DNA from: an uncultured Paracoccaceae bacterium
GTDB lineage: Bacteria > Pseudomonadota > Alphaproteobacteria > Rhodobacterales > Rhodobacteraceae
NCBI GenBank assembly: GCA_937916485.1
Contig: CALFSV010000036.1
Span: forward strand, 62,001 to 126,000
Direction: 5' to 3'
DNA length: 64,000 bases
Shown: piece after piece, positions 36,058-43,278 of the stretch
How positions within the stretch are numbered: the first letter of the stretch is position 1
Layout: each line of letters starts with the position of its first letter
Position numbers and translations under genes: made by a program
The notes under the pieces: generated by a model
What the model saw: the letters and a program-made list of their open reading frames with translations, nothing else
Told to the model about the DNA's origin: nothing
The model's database searches: none

Positions 36058-36090
36058 GGTCGTCATGGTTTTAGTCATCATCTGAGCCAT
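35998..36090 (-). CDS. asd leader peptide (Met/Thr/Lys-rich), 30 codons
   Basis: A short reading frame on the minus strand, ATG at 36090 and TGA at 35998-36000. Residues 4-14 read MMTKTMTTKTT: three Met, six Thr and two Lys with no other residue. These are the three amino acids made from aspartate semialdehyde, the product of the gene downstream. The remainder (APAGGLFGMAGFIPTA) overlaps segment 2 of the attenuator. No Shine-Dalgarno precedes the ATG, but a plausible promoter -10 ends eight bases upstream, so the message may be nearly leaderless. Stalling at these codons would expose segment 2 and favour the antiterminator. Confidence 0.8.
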   Translation of the reverse strand: MAQMMTKTMTTKTTAPAGGLFGMAGFIPTA

Positions 36091-36098
36091 CGGCAGGG

Positions 36099-36127
36099 CG
36101 TCTAGCAGCGGCAACGCTGTCTGGCAA
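36099..36127 (-). promoter_or_regulatory. Candidate promoter of the asd leader transcript
   Basis: On the minus strand, TTGCCA (36127-36122) and TAGACG (36104-36099) are separated by exactly 17 bases, a sigma-70-like arrangement. The -10 is weak (three of six consensus bases). Transcription would begin about where the leader ATG starts (36090). Confidence 0.45.
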
Positions 36128-36153
36128 TTCCCTATCTATGGCATTCCCACCAC

Positions 36154-36182
36154 TTTACCCCGCCCGACCGCCGCCGTATAAG
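36154..36182 (+). promoter_or_regulatory. Candidate sigma-70 promoter of ileS
   Basis: TTTACC (36154-36159) and TATAAG (36177-36182) are separated by 17 bases. The -10 matches five of six consensus bases. The expected transcription start is 36188-36190, coinciding with the ATG of the 16-codon leader. It lies back to back with the candidate asd promoter, the two -35 boxes being 26 bases apart. Confidence 0.6.
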
Positions 36183-36189
36183 CCGCGCC

Positions 36190-36240
36190 ATGATGTATCC
36201 TTTGGCGATCATTCAGCGAATTATGTCCCCGGCGGGCTGA
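36190..36240 (+). CDS. ileS leader peptide candidate (three Ile codons), 16 codons
   Basis: A short reading frame coding MMYPLAIIQRIMSPAG, ending TGA. Ile codons are at positions 7, 8 and 11 (ATC, ATT, ATT). It starts seven bases after a good -10 box, so it would be leaderless or nearly so. Its last four codons form the left arm of a 12-base-pair hairpin. Placement in the roughly 140-base leader of isoleucyl-tRNA synthetase makes sensing of charged tRNA-Ile plausible. Three Ile in 16 is suggestive but not decisive. Confidence 0.5.
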   Translation: MMYPLAIIQRIMSPAG

Positions 36241-36257
36241 CGTCTCAGCGCCGCCGG
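36229..36257 (+). promoter_or_regulatory. Strong hairpin in the ileS leader, overlapping the leader-peptide stop
   Basis: Left arm CCGGCGG-GCTGA and right arm TCAGC-(G)-CCGCCGG pair over 12 base pairs with one bulged G and a CGTC loop. A ribosome ending translation of the leader would cover the left arm; one stalled at Ile7/Ile8 would leave it free. No T-run follows and I found no convincing competing hairpin, so the output (termination, translation or mRNA stability) is unresolved. Confidence 0.6.
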
Positions 36258-36327
36258 ACAGAGGTGTTTGAGCCATCGCACCAAAAACAGACCCTATGAC
36301 ATCCCTGCATTTCCGAAGGACGCCGAC

Positions 36328-39276
36328 ATGTGCGCCGATACGCCACTAACGCCCGACTACAAAGATACCCTCAACCTGCCCCGGACCGAGTTTCCAATGC
36401 GCGCAGGCCTGCCCCAGCGCGAGCCTGACTGGCTTGAGCGTTGGGCCAGGATCGGGATCTACGACCGCCTGCGCCAGAAGGCCGAAGGGCGGACCCCCTT
36501 TACCCTGCACGACGGCCCTCCCTATGCCAACGGCCACCTGCACATCGGCCATGCCCTGAACAAGATCCTCAAGGACATGGTCGTCCGGTCGCAGCAGATG
36601 ATGGGCCGCGATGCCCGCTATATCCCGGGCTGGGACTGCCACGGCCTGCCGATCGAGTGGAAGATCGAAGAGCAGTACCGGGCCAAGGGGCAGGACAAGG
36701 ACGACGTCGATGTCGTCGACTTCCGCCAGGAGTGCCGCAAGTTTGCCGAAGGCTGGGTGGATATCCAGCGCGAAGAGTTCAAGCGACTGGGTGTCACCGG
36801 TACCTGGGACCATCCCTATCTGACGATGGATTTCCACGCAGAGCGGGTGATCGCGGAAGAGTTCCAGAAGTTCTTGATGACCGGCACACTTTACCAGGGG
36901 TCCAAGCCCGTCATGTGGTCGCCGGTTGAACAAACCGCGCTGGCCGAGGCCGAGGTCGAGTATCACGACAAGGAAAGCTTTACGGTCTGGGTGAAGTTCA
37001 AGGTTGATGGAACAACGTCGACCGATGAGGCCCAAGGGCTCGACGGGGCATACGTCGTCATCTGGACCACGACGCCCTGGACCATGCCGTCGAACAAGGC
37101 GGTCGTTTATGGCAAGGACATCGCTTACGGGCTTTACGAGGTCACCGACCGGCCAGAGCAATGCTGGGCCGAGATCGGCGACCGCTACATCCTGTCAGAC
37201 ACGCAGGCCGCAAGCGTGATGAAGCGCGCGCGGCTGGACGAAACGATGTACCGGCGGGTGCGCGATGTCGATCCCGCGGTGATCACCGGCCTGTTGCATC
37301 CCCTGCATGGCGCTGAAGGCTCAAACGGAGAATGGGACGATATCCGTGATTTTCGGGCCGCCGATTTTGTCACCGACGATGAAGGCACCGGTTTTGTGCA
37401 TTGCGCCCCGTCCCACGGGATGGAGGAGTTCGAGCTTTATCGCGATCTTGGCATGCTTGAGCAGGTCATCACCTACAACGTGATGGAAGACGGGCGTTTC
37501 CGCGACGACCTGCCGTTCTTTGGCGGCAAAGCGATCCTGCGTGACAAGCCGAACAAGAAAAACAAGGAAAATCCTTGGGAGGGTGACGCCAATGAGGCGG
37601 TCATCGCCAAGCTGATCGAGGTTGGCGGGTTGTTTGCGCGCGGCAAGATCAAGCACAGCTACCCCCATTCCTGGCGGTCCAAGGCCCCGGTCATCTTCCG
37701 CAACACACCCCAGTGGTTCGCCGCCATCGACCGCGAGGTCGGCGACGGGCAGGACACCTATGGCAAGACGATCCGGGAACGGGCGCTGACCTCGATCGAC
37801 CAGCTGGTCACCTGGACCCCGCAGACCGGGCGAAACCGCCTGTATTCGATGATCCAGGCGCGGCCCGACTGGGTTCTGTCGCGGCAGCGGGCATGGGGCG
37901 TGCCGCTCACCTGCTTTACCAAGAAGGGCGCGCTGCCCACTGACCCAGACTTCCTGCTTCGCGATCCACGGGTGAATGCCCGGATCCTTGAGGCGTTTGA
38001 GGCTGAAGGGGCGGATGCCTGGTATAAAGACGGCGCGAAAACCCGCTTCCTTGCCAATGACCATTCGCCCGAAGACTACGATCAGGTGTTCGATATCCTT
38101 GACGTCTGGTTCGACAGCGGATCGACCCATGCCTTTGTCCTGCGCGACAGGGCGGACGGATCCGAAGATGGATTGGCGGACCTCTACCTTGAGGGCACCG
38201 ATCAGCATCGGGGCTGGTTCCATTCGTCAATGCTGCAATCCTGCGGCACTCAGGGCCGGGCACCCTACCGCGGCGTGCTGACCCATGGGTTCACCCTCGA
38301 CGAGAAGGGCATGAAGATGTCCAAGTCGCTGGGCAATACGATCGTGCCGCAGACAGTGGTCGACCAGTATGGCGCTGATATCCTGCGTCTTTGGGTGGCC
38401 CAGACCGACTATACCGCCGACCAGCGGATCGGGCCGGAGATCCTGAAGGGCACCGCCGACAGCTACCGTCGTTTGCGCAACACGATGCGGTTCATCCTGG
38501 GCTCCTTGGCGGATATCACCGAGGCGGACCACATCGAACCGGCCCAGATGCCCGAGCTTGAGCGTTGGGTGCTGCACCGCTTGTCCGAGCTGGATGAAAC
38601 GGTGCGGCAAGGCTACGCTGCCTATGACTTCCAGGGGGTGTTCCAGTCGGTCTTTACCTTTGCCACGGTTGAGCTGTCGGCCTTCTACTTCGATATCCGC
38701 AAGGATGTTCTGTATTGCGACGGCGATACCGACCGGCGTAAAGCGGCGCGGACGGTTCTCGACATCCTGTTCCACCGGCTGACCACCTGGCTTGCGCCGG
38801 TGCTGGTGTTCACGATGGAAGAGGTCTGGCTTGAGCGTTTTCCGGGCGAGGACAGCTCGGTCCACTTGCAGGACATTCCCCAGACCCCCGACAGCTGGCG
38901 CGACGATGCGCTGGCTGCCAAATGGGCCACCGTCCGCCGGGTCCGGCGGGTGGTAACCGGTGCTCTGGAAGTGGCGCGGCGCGAGAAGGTCATCGGGGCG
39001 AGCCTTGAGGCGGCCCCGGTGGTCTATGTGTCCGTAGAAGCGGCCGAGGTGTTGCGGACGGTGACCTTCGACGATCTGTGCATCACCAGCGGGATCGAGA
39101 TCACGACCAATGCCGCGCCCGCGGATGCCTTCCGGGTGGATGATGTGGCCGATGTCGCGGTCGTGTTCGCCAAGGCCGAAGGGGAAAAATGCCAGCGCTG
39201 CTGGAAGATCCTGCCCGACGTTGGTCACCATTCCCATGCCGGGACTTGCGCGCGCTGCGATGCGGCGCTTTCGTAA
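36328..39276 (+). CDS. ileS: Isoleucine--tRNA ligase
   Basis: A protein of 982 residues starting at MCADTPLTPDYKDTLNLPRTEFPMRAGLPQREPDW (in part), with GAAGGA upstream; the open frame to 36268 is leader. The HIGH motif is at residues 72-75 (PYANGHLHIGHALNK), the KMSKS loop is present (DEKGMKMSKSLGNT), the editing domain contains TTTPWTMPSNKAV, and the C-terminus carries a zinc ribbon (CQRCW and CARC). It charges tRNA-Ile. Its TAA stop lies inside a GTAAGGTGGGT palindrome that probably terminates the transcript. The long leader contains a candidate Ile-codon leader peptide. Confidence 0.97.
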   Translation: MCADTPLTPDYKDTLNLPRTEFPMRAGLPQREPDWLERWARIGIYDRLRQKAEGRTPFTLHDGPPYANGHLHIGHALNKILKDMVVRSQQMMGRDARYIPGWDCHGLPIEWKIEEQYRAKGQDKDDVDVVDFRQECRKFAEGWVDIQREEFKRLGVTGTWDHPYLTMDFHAERVIAEEFQKFLMTGTLYQGSKPVMWSPVEQTALAEAEVEYHDKESFTVWVKFKVDGTTSTDEAQGLDGAYVVIWTTTPWTMPSNKAVVYGKDIAYGLYEVTDRPEQCWAEIGDRYILSDTQAASVMKRARLDETMYRRVRDVDPAVITGLLHPLHGAEGSNGEWDDIRDFRAADFVTDDEGTGFVHCAPSHGMEEFELYRDLGMLEQVITYNVMEDGRFRDDLPFFGGKAILRDKPNKKNKENPWEGDANEAVIAKLIEVGGLFARGKIKHSYPHSWRSKAPVIFRNTPQWFAAIDREVGDGQDTYGKTIRERALTSIDQLVTWTPQTGRNRLYSMIQARPDWVLSRQRAWGVPLTCFTKKGALPTDPDFLLRDPRVNARILEAFEAEGADAWYKDGAKTRFLANDHSPEDYDQVFDILDVWFDSGSTHAFVLRDRADGSEDGLADLYLEGTDQHRGWFHSSMLQSCGTQGRAPYRGVLTHGFTLDEKGMKMSKSLGNTIVPQTVVDQYGADILRLWVAQTDYTADQRIGPEILKGTADSYRRLRNTMRFILGSLADITEADHIEPAQMPELERWVLHRLSELDETVRQGYAAYDFQGVFQSVFTFATVELSAFYFDIRKDVLYCDGDTDRRKAARTVLDILFHRLTTWLAPVLVFTMEEVWLERFPGEDSSVHLQDIPQTPDSWRDDALAAKWATVRRVRRVVTGALEVARREKVIGASLEAAPVVYVSVEAAEVLRTVTFDDLCITSGIEITTNAAPADAFRVDDVADVAVVFAKAEGEKCQRCWKILPDVGHHSHAGTCARCDAALS

Positions 39277-39298
39277 GGTGGGTTGAAACCCACCTTAC
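39273..39298. repeat. Dispersed palindrome (GTAAGGTGGGT family), copy 2, overlapping the ileS stop
   Basis: A 26-base inverted repeat with arms GTAAGGTGGGTT...AACCCACCTTAC. The TAA at 39274-39276 is the stop codon of ileS, so the element has been fixed at the exact end of the gene and supplies the stop. It probably forms the 3' hairpin of the ileS transcript. Confidence 0.85.
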
Positions 39299-39333
39299 TT
39301 GTTCGGCTCTTGCAGACTTGGGGATTGAAATGC

Positions 39334-39359
39334 GTAAGGTGGGTTCAAACCCACCTTAC
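39334..39359. repeat. Dispersed palindrome (GTAAGGTGGGT family), copy 3
   Basis: A second 26-base inverted repeat in the same orientation, 35 bases after copy 2, with only the two centre bases differing (TC instead of GA). It ends 11 bases before the start of the next gene. The tandem arrangement suggests local duplication or repeated insertion. Confidence 0.85.
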
Positions 39360-39370
39360 GAGGCATCCGA

Positions 39371-39838
39371 TTGTCAGAGACTGGAACCTTTGCGGTTGAC
39401 TCCCCCGTCGGGCCACTGGCGATCACGCTGCTCGACGGCCAGATTTCTGCACTTCGATGGGAGTGGGGACCCCTGCGTCCCGCATTCGGACCTGTGTCGG
39501 TCAAAGCGGCGCGCCAGTTGGCCGCCTATTTCGACGGACGCCTGACGTCTTTCAACTTGCCTCTGCTGCCAGCCGCAAGCCCTTTTGCAGCCAGCATCCG
39601 ACAAGCCCTTTGCGCCATCCCCTACGGTCAGACCCTGCGATACGGCGATATTGCCCGCGACCTTGGTGTCCCGGCACAGGCCGTCGGTCAGGGATGCGGG
39701 GCCAATCCGATTGCCATCATCGTCCCCTGCCATCGGGTGCTGGCGGCCAATGGCCTTGGCGGTTTTTCCGGCGGGACCGGGATCGAGGCTAAAGTGGCCC
39801 TTCTGCGTCTGGAAGGCGCCGCTTCCCTGCTGATATGA
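39371..39838 (+). CDS. ogt: Methylated-DNA--protein-cysteine S-methyltransferase
   Basis: A protein of 155 residues. The acceptor Cys120 is in IIVPCHRVL, followed by GLGGFSGG, and the DNA-binding helix has YGDIARDLGVPAQAVGQGCGANP (in part). It removes alkyl groups from O6-alkylguanine in a suicide reaction. The start used is TTG at 39371, with GAGG about eight bases upstream partly inside the flanking repeat; there is no ATG at a suitable place. The N-terminal domain is short, as in Ogt-type proteins. The gene is convergent with pcs. Confidence 0.92.
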   Translation: MSETGTFAVDSPVGPLAITLLDGQISALRWEWGPLRPAFGPVSVKAARQLAAYFDGRLTSFNLPLLPAASPFAASIRQALCAIPYGQTLRYGDIARDLGVPAQAVGQGCGANPIAIIVPCHRVLAANGLGGFSGGTGIEAKVALLRLEGAASLLI

Positions 39839-39846
39839 TCGCTCGT

Positions 39847-40542
39847 TCAGCCGTCCTTGCCGTAGACCAGCTGCTGCGCGGCACCCGCGCCCATCAGGTA
39901 GATCGAGGTGATCACGAGGCCCCAATGGGCCATGCTCTGTTCGTCGAATGACACCATCGCTGCCCAACCGGCAAAGAAGACCCAGCCGAGGGCCATCGGC
40001 AACGTGGCCGCCCGCCACCGCTTGGTTCTGACCGGGTGGACGAATTTGATAGGCAGGAACATCGCTGCCGCCAGCACCGCTACCAGTGCGGTGATCACCC
40101 AGAAGTTGGGGGAGAGGGCAAAAAGCACCAGCACCACCATGTTCCAGCATCCCGGAAACCCCGAGAACGAGTAGTCCTTCGTCTTCATCCGGGTATCGGC
40201 AAAGTAGAGGGCGCTGGCAAAGGTGATGACAAAGATGGCAAACCAGCCTGTCCAGCCCGGCATGATCCCGGACTTGAACAAGGCGTAAGCCGGCACGAAC
40301 ACATAGGTCAGGTAGTCGATGATCAGATCAAGCAGCACGCCGTCGAACTCGGGCGAATTGCGTTTGACGTCATACCGACGCGCCAGTGGGCCGTCGATGC
40401 CGTCCACGGCAAAGGCGACCACCAGCCAAATGAACATCAGCGCCCAATCCTCTTCTACCGCCGCCAGCATCGCCAGCATGGCAAAGACTGCCCCCGAGGC
40501 GGTCAGAAGGTGGACGAGCAGAGCTTTGCGAGAGAGTGTCAT
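39847..40542 (-). CDS. pcs: Phosphatidylcholine synthase (CDP-alcohol phosphatidyltransferase)
   Basis: A protein of 231 residues from MTLSRKALLVHLLTASG (40542); a start six residues further up is possible. The CDP-alcohol phosphotransferase motif is clear: DGIDGPLARRYDVKR followed by EFDGVLLDLIIDY, with the spaced aspartates that bind metal and CDP. About seven to eight membrane helices make it an inner-membrane protein. Pcs condenses choline with CDP-diacylglycerol to give phosphatidylcholine, a pathway typical of host-associated and marine alphaproteobacteria. It lies downstream of xerC on the same strand. Confidence 0.9.
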   Translation of the reverse strand: MTLSRKALLVHLLTASGAVFAMLAMLAAVEEDWALMFIWLVVAFAVDGIDGPLARRYDVKRNSPEFDGVLLDLIIDYLTYVFVPAYALFKSGIMPGWTGWFAIFVITFASALYFADTRMKTKDYSFSGFPGCWNMVVLVLFALSPNFWVITALVAVLAAAMFLPIKFVHPVRTKRWRAATLPMALGWVFFAGWAAMVSFDEQSMAHWGLVITSIYLMGAGAAQQLVYGKDG

Positions 40543-40593
40543 AAAGCTGTCATGAACCATTCCCGCCCGATGGGCAACACGAAGGGTCCATTG

Positions 40594-41532
40594 TCAGGCC
40601 TTCGGGTGGGTTCTGTCGTAGACCTCCATCAGGCGGGCCGTATCGACAGCCGTATAGGTCTGGGTGGTCGAGAGGGAGGCGTGACCCAAGAGCTCTTGAA
40701 TCGATCTCAGGTCGCCGCCTGCTGACAGAAGATGGGTGGCAAAGGAATGTCGCATGGCGTGCGGAGTTGCCGTTGCAGGCAGGCCAAGGCCCGAGCGGGC
40801 CCGTTCCATCGCTTTCTGGATCAGGCGGGGAGACAAGGCACCGCCCCGTGCCCCCCGGAAGAGGGGGCCATTCGGTTCCAGCGGATGGGGAGACAGTCGC
40901 AGGTACGAGGCAACGGCAATCCGGGCCGGTTCGATCACCGGCACGATCCTTTCCTTGCCGCCCTTTCCGACGATCCGCAGGGTTTGGGGCAAGGGCACAT
41001 CGGACCCAGTCAGCCCCAGCGCTTCGGAAATCCGCAGCCCGCAACCATAAAGCAGCGTCACGACAGCCATGTCACGCGCCGCAATCCACGCCTCGGACAC
41101 ATGGGTATCAAGGCTGTCGATCATCGCCCTTGCGGCATCTTCGGCCAGTGGACGAGGCAATTTCTTGTGGAACTTGGGTGCCCGGGTGGACAGGACCGCC
41201 GTCGGCTCGAACCCTTCACGCTCGGACAGCCAGCGGTAGAATGTCTTGACCGCCGAGAGAGAGCGGGCAAGGGACCGCGCCCCGACACCCCGCCCGCGTT
41301 CCTGCGCCATCCAGGCGCGCATGTCTGACAGGCTGATCCGCGACAGGGGGCCGAGCTCCTCTTGCCCGCCGTGGTGAACCGCCATGAACGCCAGAAAGCC
41401 AAGCACATCCGACTGATAGGCCCGGATGGTGTTTTCGGCGGCCCCGCTCAGCGCCCGCTCGTGTTCCAGCCATCGGGCCAGCGCGTTCGACAGGGCGGGA
41501 CTCAGGCCGATCTGAGGCTCAGACCCGGCCAT
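40594..41532 (-). CDS. xerC: Tyrosine recombinase XerC
   Basis: A protein of 312 residues. An N-terminal SAM-like core-binding domain (about 12-105) is followed by the catalytic domain with Arg167 (CGLRISEAL), Lys190/193 (VGKGGKER), His258 and Arg261 (HAMRHSFATHLL), His284 (LLGHASL) and Tyr293 (TQTYT). XerC with XerD resolves chromosome dimers at dif during division. It sits five bases after the DUF484 gene, the usual pairing, and no mobile-element features surround it, so it is the housekeeping enzyme and not an integron or phage integrase. Confidence 0.95.
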   Translation of the reverse strand: MAGSEPQIGLSPALSNALARWLEHERALSGAAENTIRAYQSDVLGFLAFMAVHHGGQEELGPLSRISLSDMRAWMAQERGRGVGARSLARSLSAVKTFYRWLSEREGFEPTAVLSTRAPKFHKKLPRPLAEDAARAMIDSLDTHVSEAWIAARDMAVVTLLYGCGLRISEALGLTGSDVPLPQTLRIVGKGGKERIVPVIEPARIAVASYLRLSPHPLEPNGPLFRGARGGALSPRLIQKAMERARSGLGLPATATPHAMRHSFATHLLSAGGDLRSIQELLGHASLSTTQTYTAVDTARLMEVYDRTHPKA

Positions 41533-41537
41533 CTGTC

Positions 41538-42245
41538 TCAGGACAGCCAGCGTCGCATGGCCCGTTCGAAGACACCGGCGAAGAAGGCCAGAAGATCCGG
41601 TCCTTGTTGCGGGGTGAACTTATGCGGATCCTCGGACCCAAGGACCAGAAGGCCGGGCATCCGTCCCTCGCCAAAGTCAAGCTTCAGGCAGGCCTCGGAC
41701 CGGATGTATTCGGCCTTGTCGCCATACAGGCGGCCATCCTCGGGCTGTGTCTGCCGGAGGGTGACCTGGCGGGCGGGAAGATTGCGGTTCTGGGTGACGT
41801 AGCTGTCGATAAAACCGGGCTCAGCTACCGAAAGCACATCGCCCATCCGCTTGATGGCAGGGTCTTCTTCTGTGACCTTGGTTTCCAGGACAAGGCGGAT
41901 CGCATCCACCCGCAGGATGTCGGCGACATCGCTTCCCAGGTCACTCAGGAACACCTCGAACTTGGTCGCATCCATCAAACGCAGAATGGCGCGATGGATC
42001 TGATTGGTTCCGGCGAGGTTCTCGTAGGCGGCGGCAATAACAGACCGATGGGTGTCTTCGAGCCGGTCCAGCCGGGCTTCGAGCCGTTCCATCGCGATGC
42101 CGCGCAGGTCGATGATGTTGTGGCCCATCGACTTCTCATTGGCCGCCACAAGGGCTCGCATGATGTCGGTATCCTCAAGGAGCATTTCAGGATCGGCAAT
42201 GAGGCGGTCGCGGATATCCGCGTCCATAATGGGATTACTGCTCAT
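41538..42245 (-). CDS. DUF484 family protein
   Basis: A soluble protein of 235 residues. The N-terminal third is helical (MLLEDTDIMRALVAANEKSMGHNIIDLRGIAMERLEARLDRLE, in part) and the rest resembles a GAF-like sensor domain (ADILRVDAIRLVLETKV to GLLVLGSEDPHKF). DUF484 genes are very often next to xerC, as here, but no function has been shown. A role linked to XerC or division is a guess based on the neighbourhood. Confidence 0.85.
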   Translation of the reverse strand: MSSNPIMDADIRDRLIADPEMLLEDTDIMRALVAANEKSMGHNIIDLRGIAMERLEARLDRLEDTHRSVIAAAYENLAGTNQIHRAILRLMDATKFEVFLSDLGSDVADILRVDAIRLVLETKVTEEDPAIKRMGDVLSVAEPGFIDSYVTQNRNLPARQVTLRQTQPEDGRLYGDKAEYIRSEACLKLDFGEGRMPGLLVLGSEDPHKFTPQQGPDLLAFFAGVFERAMRRWLS

Positions 42246-42461
42246 GTCTCACTCGTTTTTTGAGATTGTTGCGGAAACCCTAGCAGGTTGAGAATCCGAA
42301 TTCTTCTGTTTTCTGTTCACGTCCCCCTTGGGGGTACGGCATTATTGACACAGTTGGTCCGGGCGTTGCCAAACCGGACATTGGGCATCACTTGCTTGGG
42401 GTCCTCGTGGCTGGCCCGGTTGGCAAAGGCCGTCTTGTTGAGGCAACGGGTTATCCGCCCT

Positions 42462-42486
42462 CTGCCAGCGTCAGGGTCGCTGGCAG
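42462..42486. terminator. Stem-loop between fsa and the DUF484 gene
   Basis: CTGCCAGCG and CGCTGGCAG form a perfect nine-base-pair stem with a seven-base loop. It lies about 40 bases past the stop of the aldolase gene on its transcript. No U-run follows, so it may be a weak terminator or a 3' stabiliser. The other 250 bases of this gap should contain the DUF484 promoter; I see no clear boxes. Confidence 0.45.
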
Positions 42487-42522
42487 GCGAAATGCCCGCC
42501 AGCACCTGTGATCTTTTGGTCG

Positions 42523-43176
42523 TCAGAGGATGTTCTGACCGGTCTTTGCCCAGTCCTTGAGGAAGGCATCAAGGCCCTTGTCGGTCAGCACATGGTTGGC
42601 CATCGCCTTGATGACGCTGGCAGGTGCCGTGGCCACGTCGGCGCCGATCTTGGCACATTCGCTCATGTGGTTGGCCGACCGGATCGAGGCGGCAAGGATG
42701 TTCGTCTCGAATCCGTAGTTGTCATAGATCGTCCGGATGTCGGCAATCAGGTCAAGGCCGTCGAGGTTCAGGTCATCCAGCCGCCCGATGAAGGGAGAGA
42801 TGAATGTCGCCCCGGCCTTGGCTGCCAAAAGGGCCTGATTGGCCGAGAAGCAGAGGGTCACGTTGACCATCCGGCCTTCATCGGTAAGGACCTTGCAGGC
42901 CTTGAGGCCCGCCCAGGTCAGCGGCACCTTGATCGCGATGTTGTCGGCGATCTTGGCCAGCTCGCGGCCTTCGGCGATCATGCCGTCGGCGTCTAGGGCG
43001 ACAGTCTCGGCCGAAACTGGGCCGGACACGATCGAACAGATCTCGGCGGTGACTTCCTTGATGTCCCGCCCCGACTTCATGATGAGCGAGGGGTTGGTTG
43101 TGACGCCGTCCACCATGCCCAGATCGTTCAGTTCCTTGATCTGGTCGATCTCGGCGGTATCCACGAAAAATTTCAT
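42523..43176 (-). CDS. fsa: Fructose-6-phosphate aldolase / transaldolase (TalC/FSA family)
   Basis: A protein of 217 residues, the short form typical of TalC/FSA. The Schiff-base lysine is Lys83 in [37 protein letters not shown] and [14 protein letters not shown] are diagnostic. Enzymes of this size either transfer a dihydroxyacetone unit (transaldolase) or cleave fructose 6-phosphate; sequence alone does not separate the two. It is divergent from priA and stands alone on its strand. Confidence 0.9.
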   Translation of the reverse strand: MKFFVDTAEIDQIKELNDLGMVDGVTTNPSLIMKSGRDIKEVTAEICSIVSGPVSAETVALDADGMIAEGRELAKIADNIAIKVPLTWAGLKACKVLTDEGRMVNVTLCFSANQALLAAKAGATFISPFIGRLDDLNLDGLDLIADIRTIYDNYGFETNILAASIRSANHMSECAKIGADVATAPASVIKAMANHVLTDKGLDAFLKDWAKTGQNIL

Positions 43177-43278
43177 CGGTCGTCTCCGGCAATGTCGTTG
43201 CGTTGGGGTTGGCAGCTCTCGCCCCCGCGTTTACCTCAGAAGCCGAGAGGCGGAAACCCCGATGACGCATACACGGCC

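Noticed and set aside
36229..36257. ileS-leader hairpin as an intrinsic terminator
   Set aside because: The stem is strong, but no run of T follows on the plus strand, so simple termination is not supported; it is kept as a leader hairpin.
40594..41532. Tyrosine recombinase as the integrase of a genomic island
   Set aside because: Its pairing with DUF484 and the absence of a tRNA, attachment repeats or phage genes identify it as housekeeping xerC.
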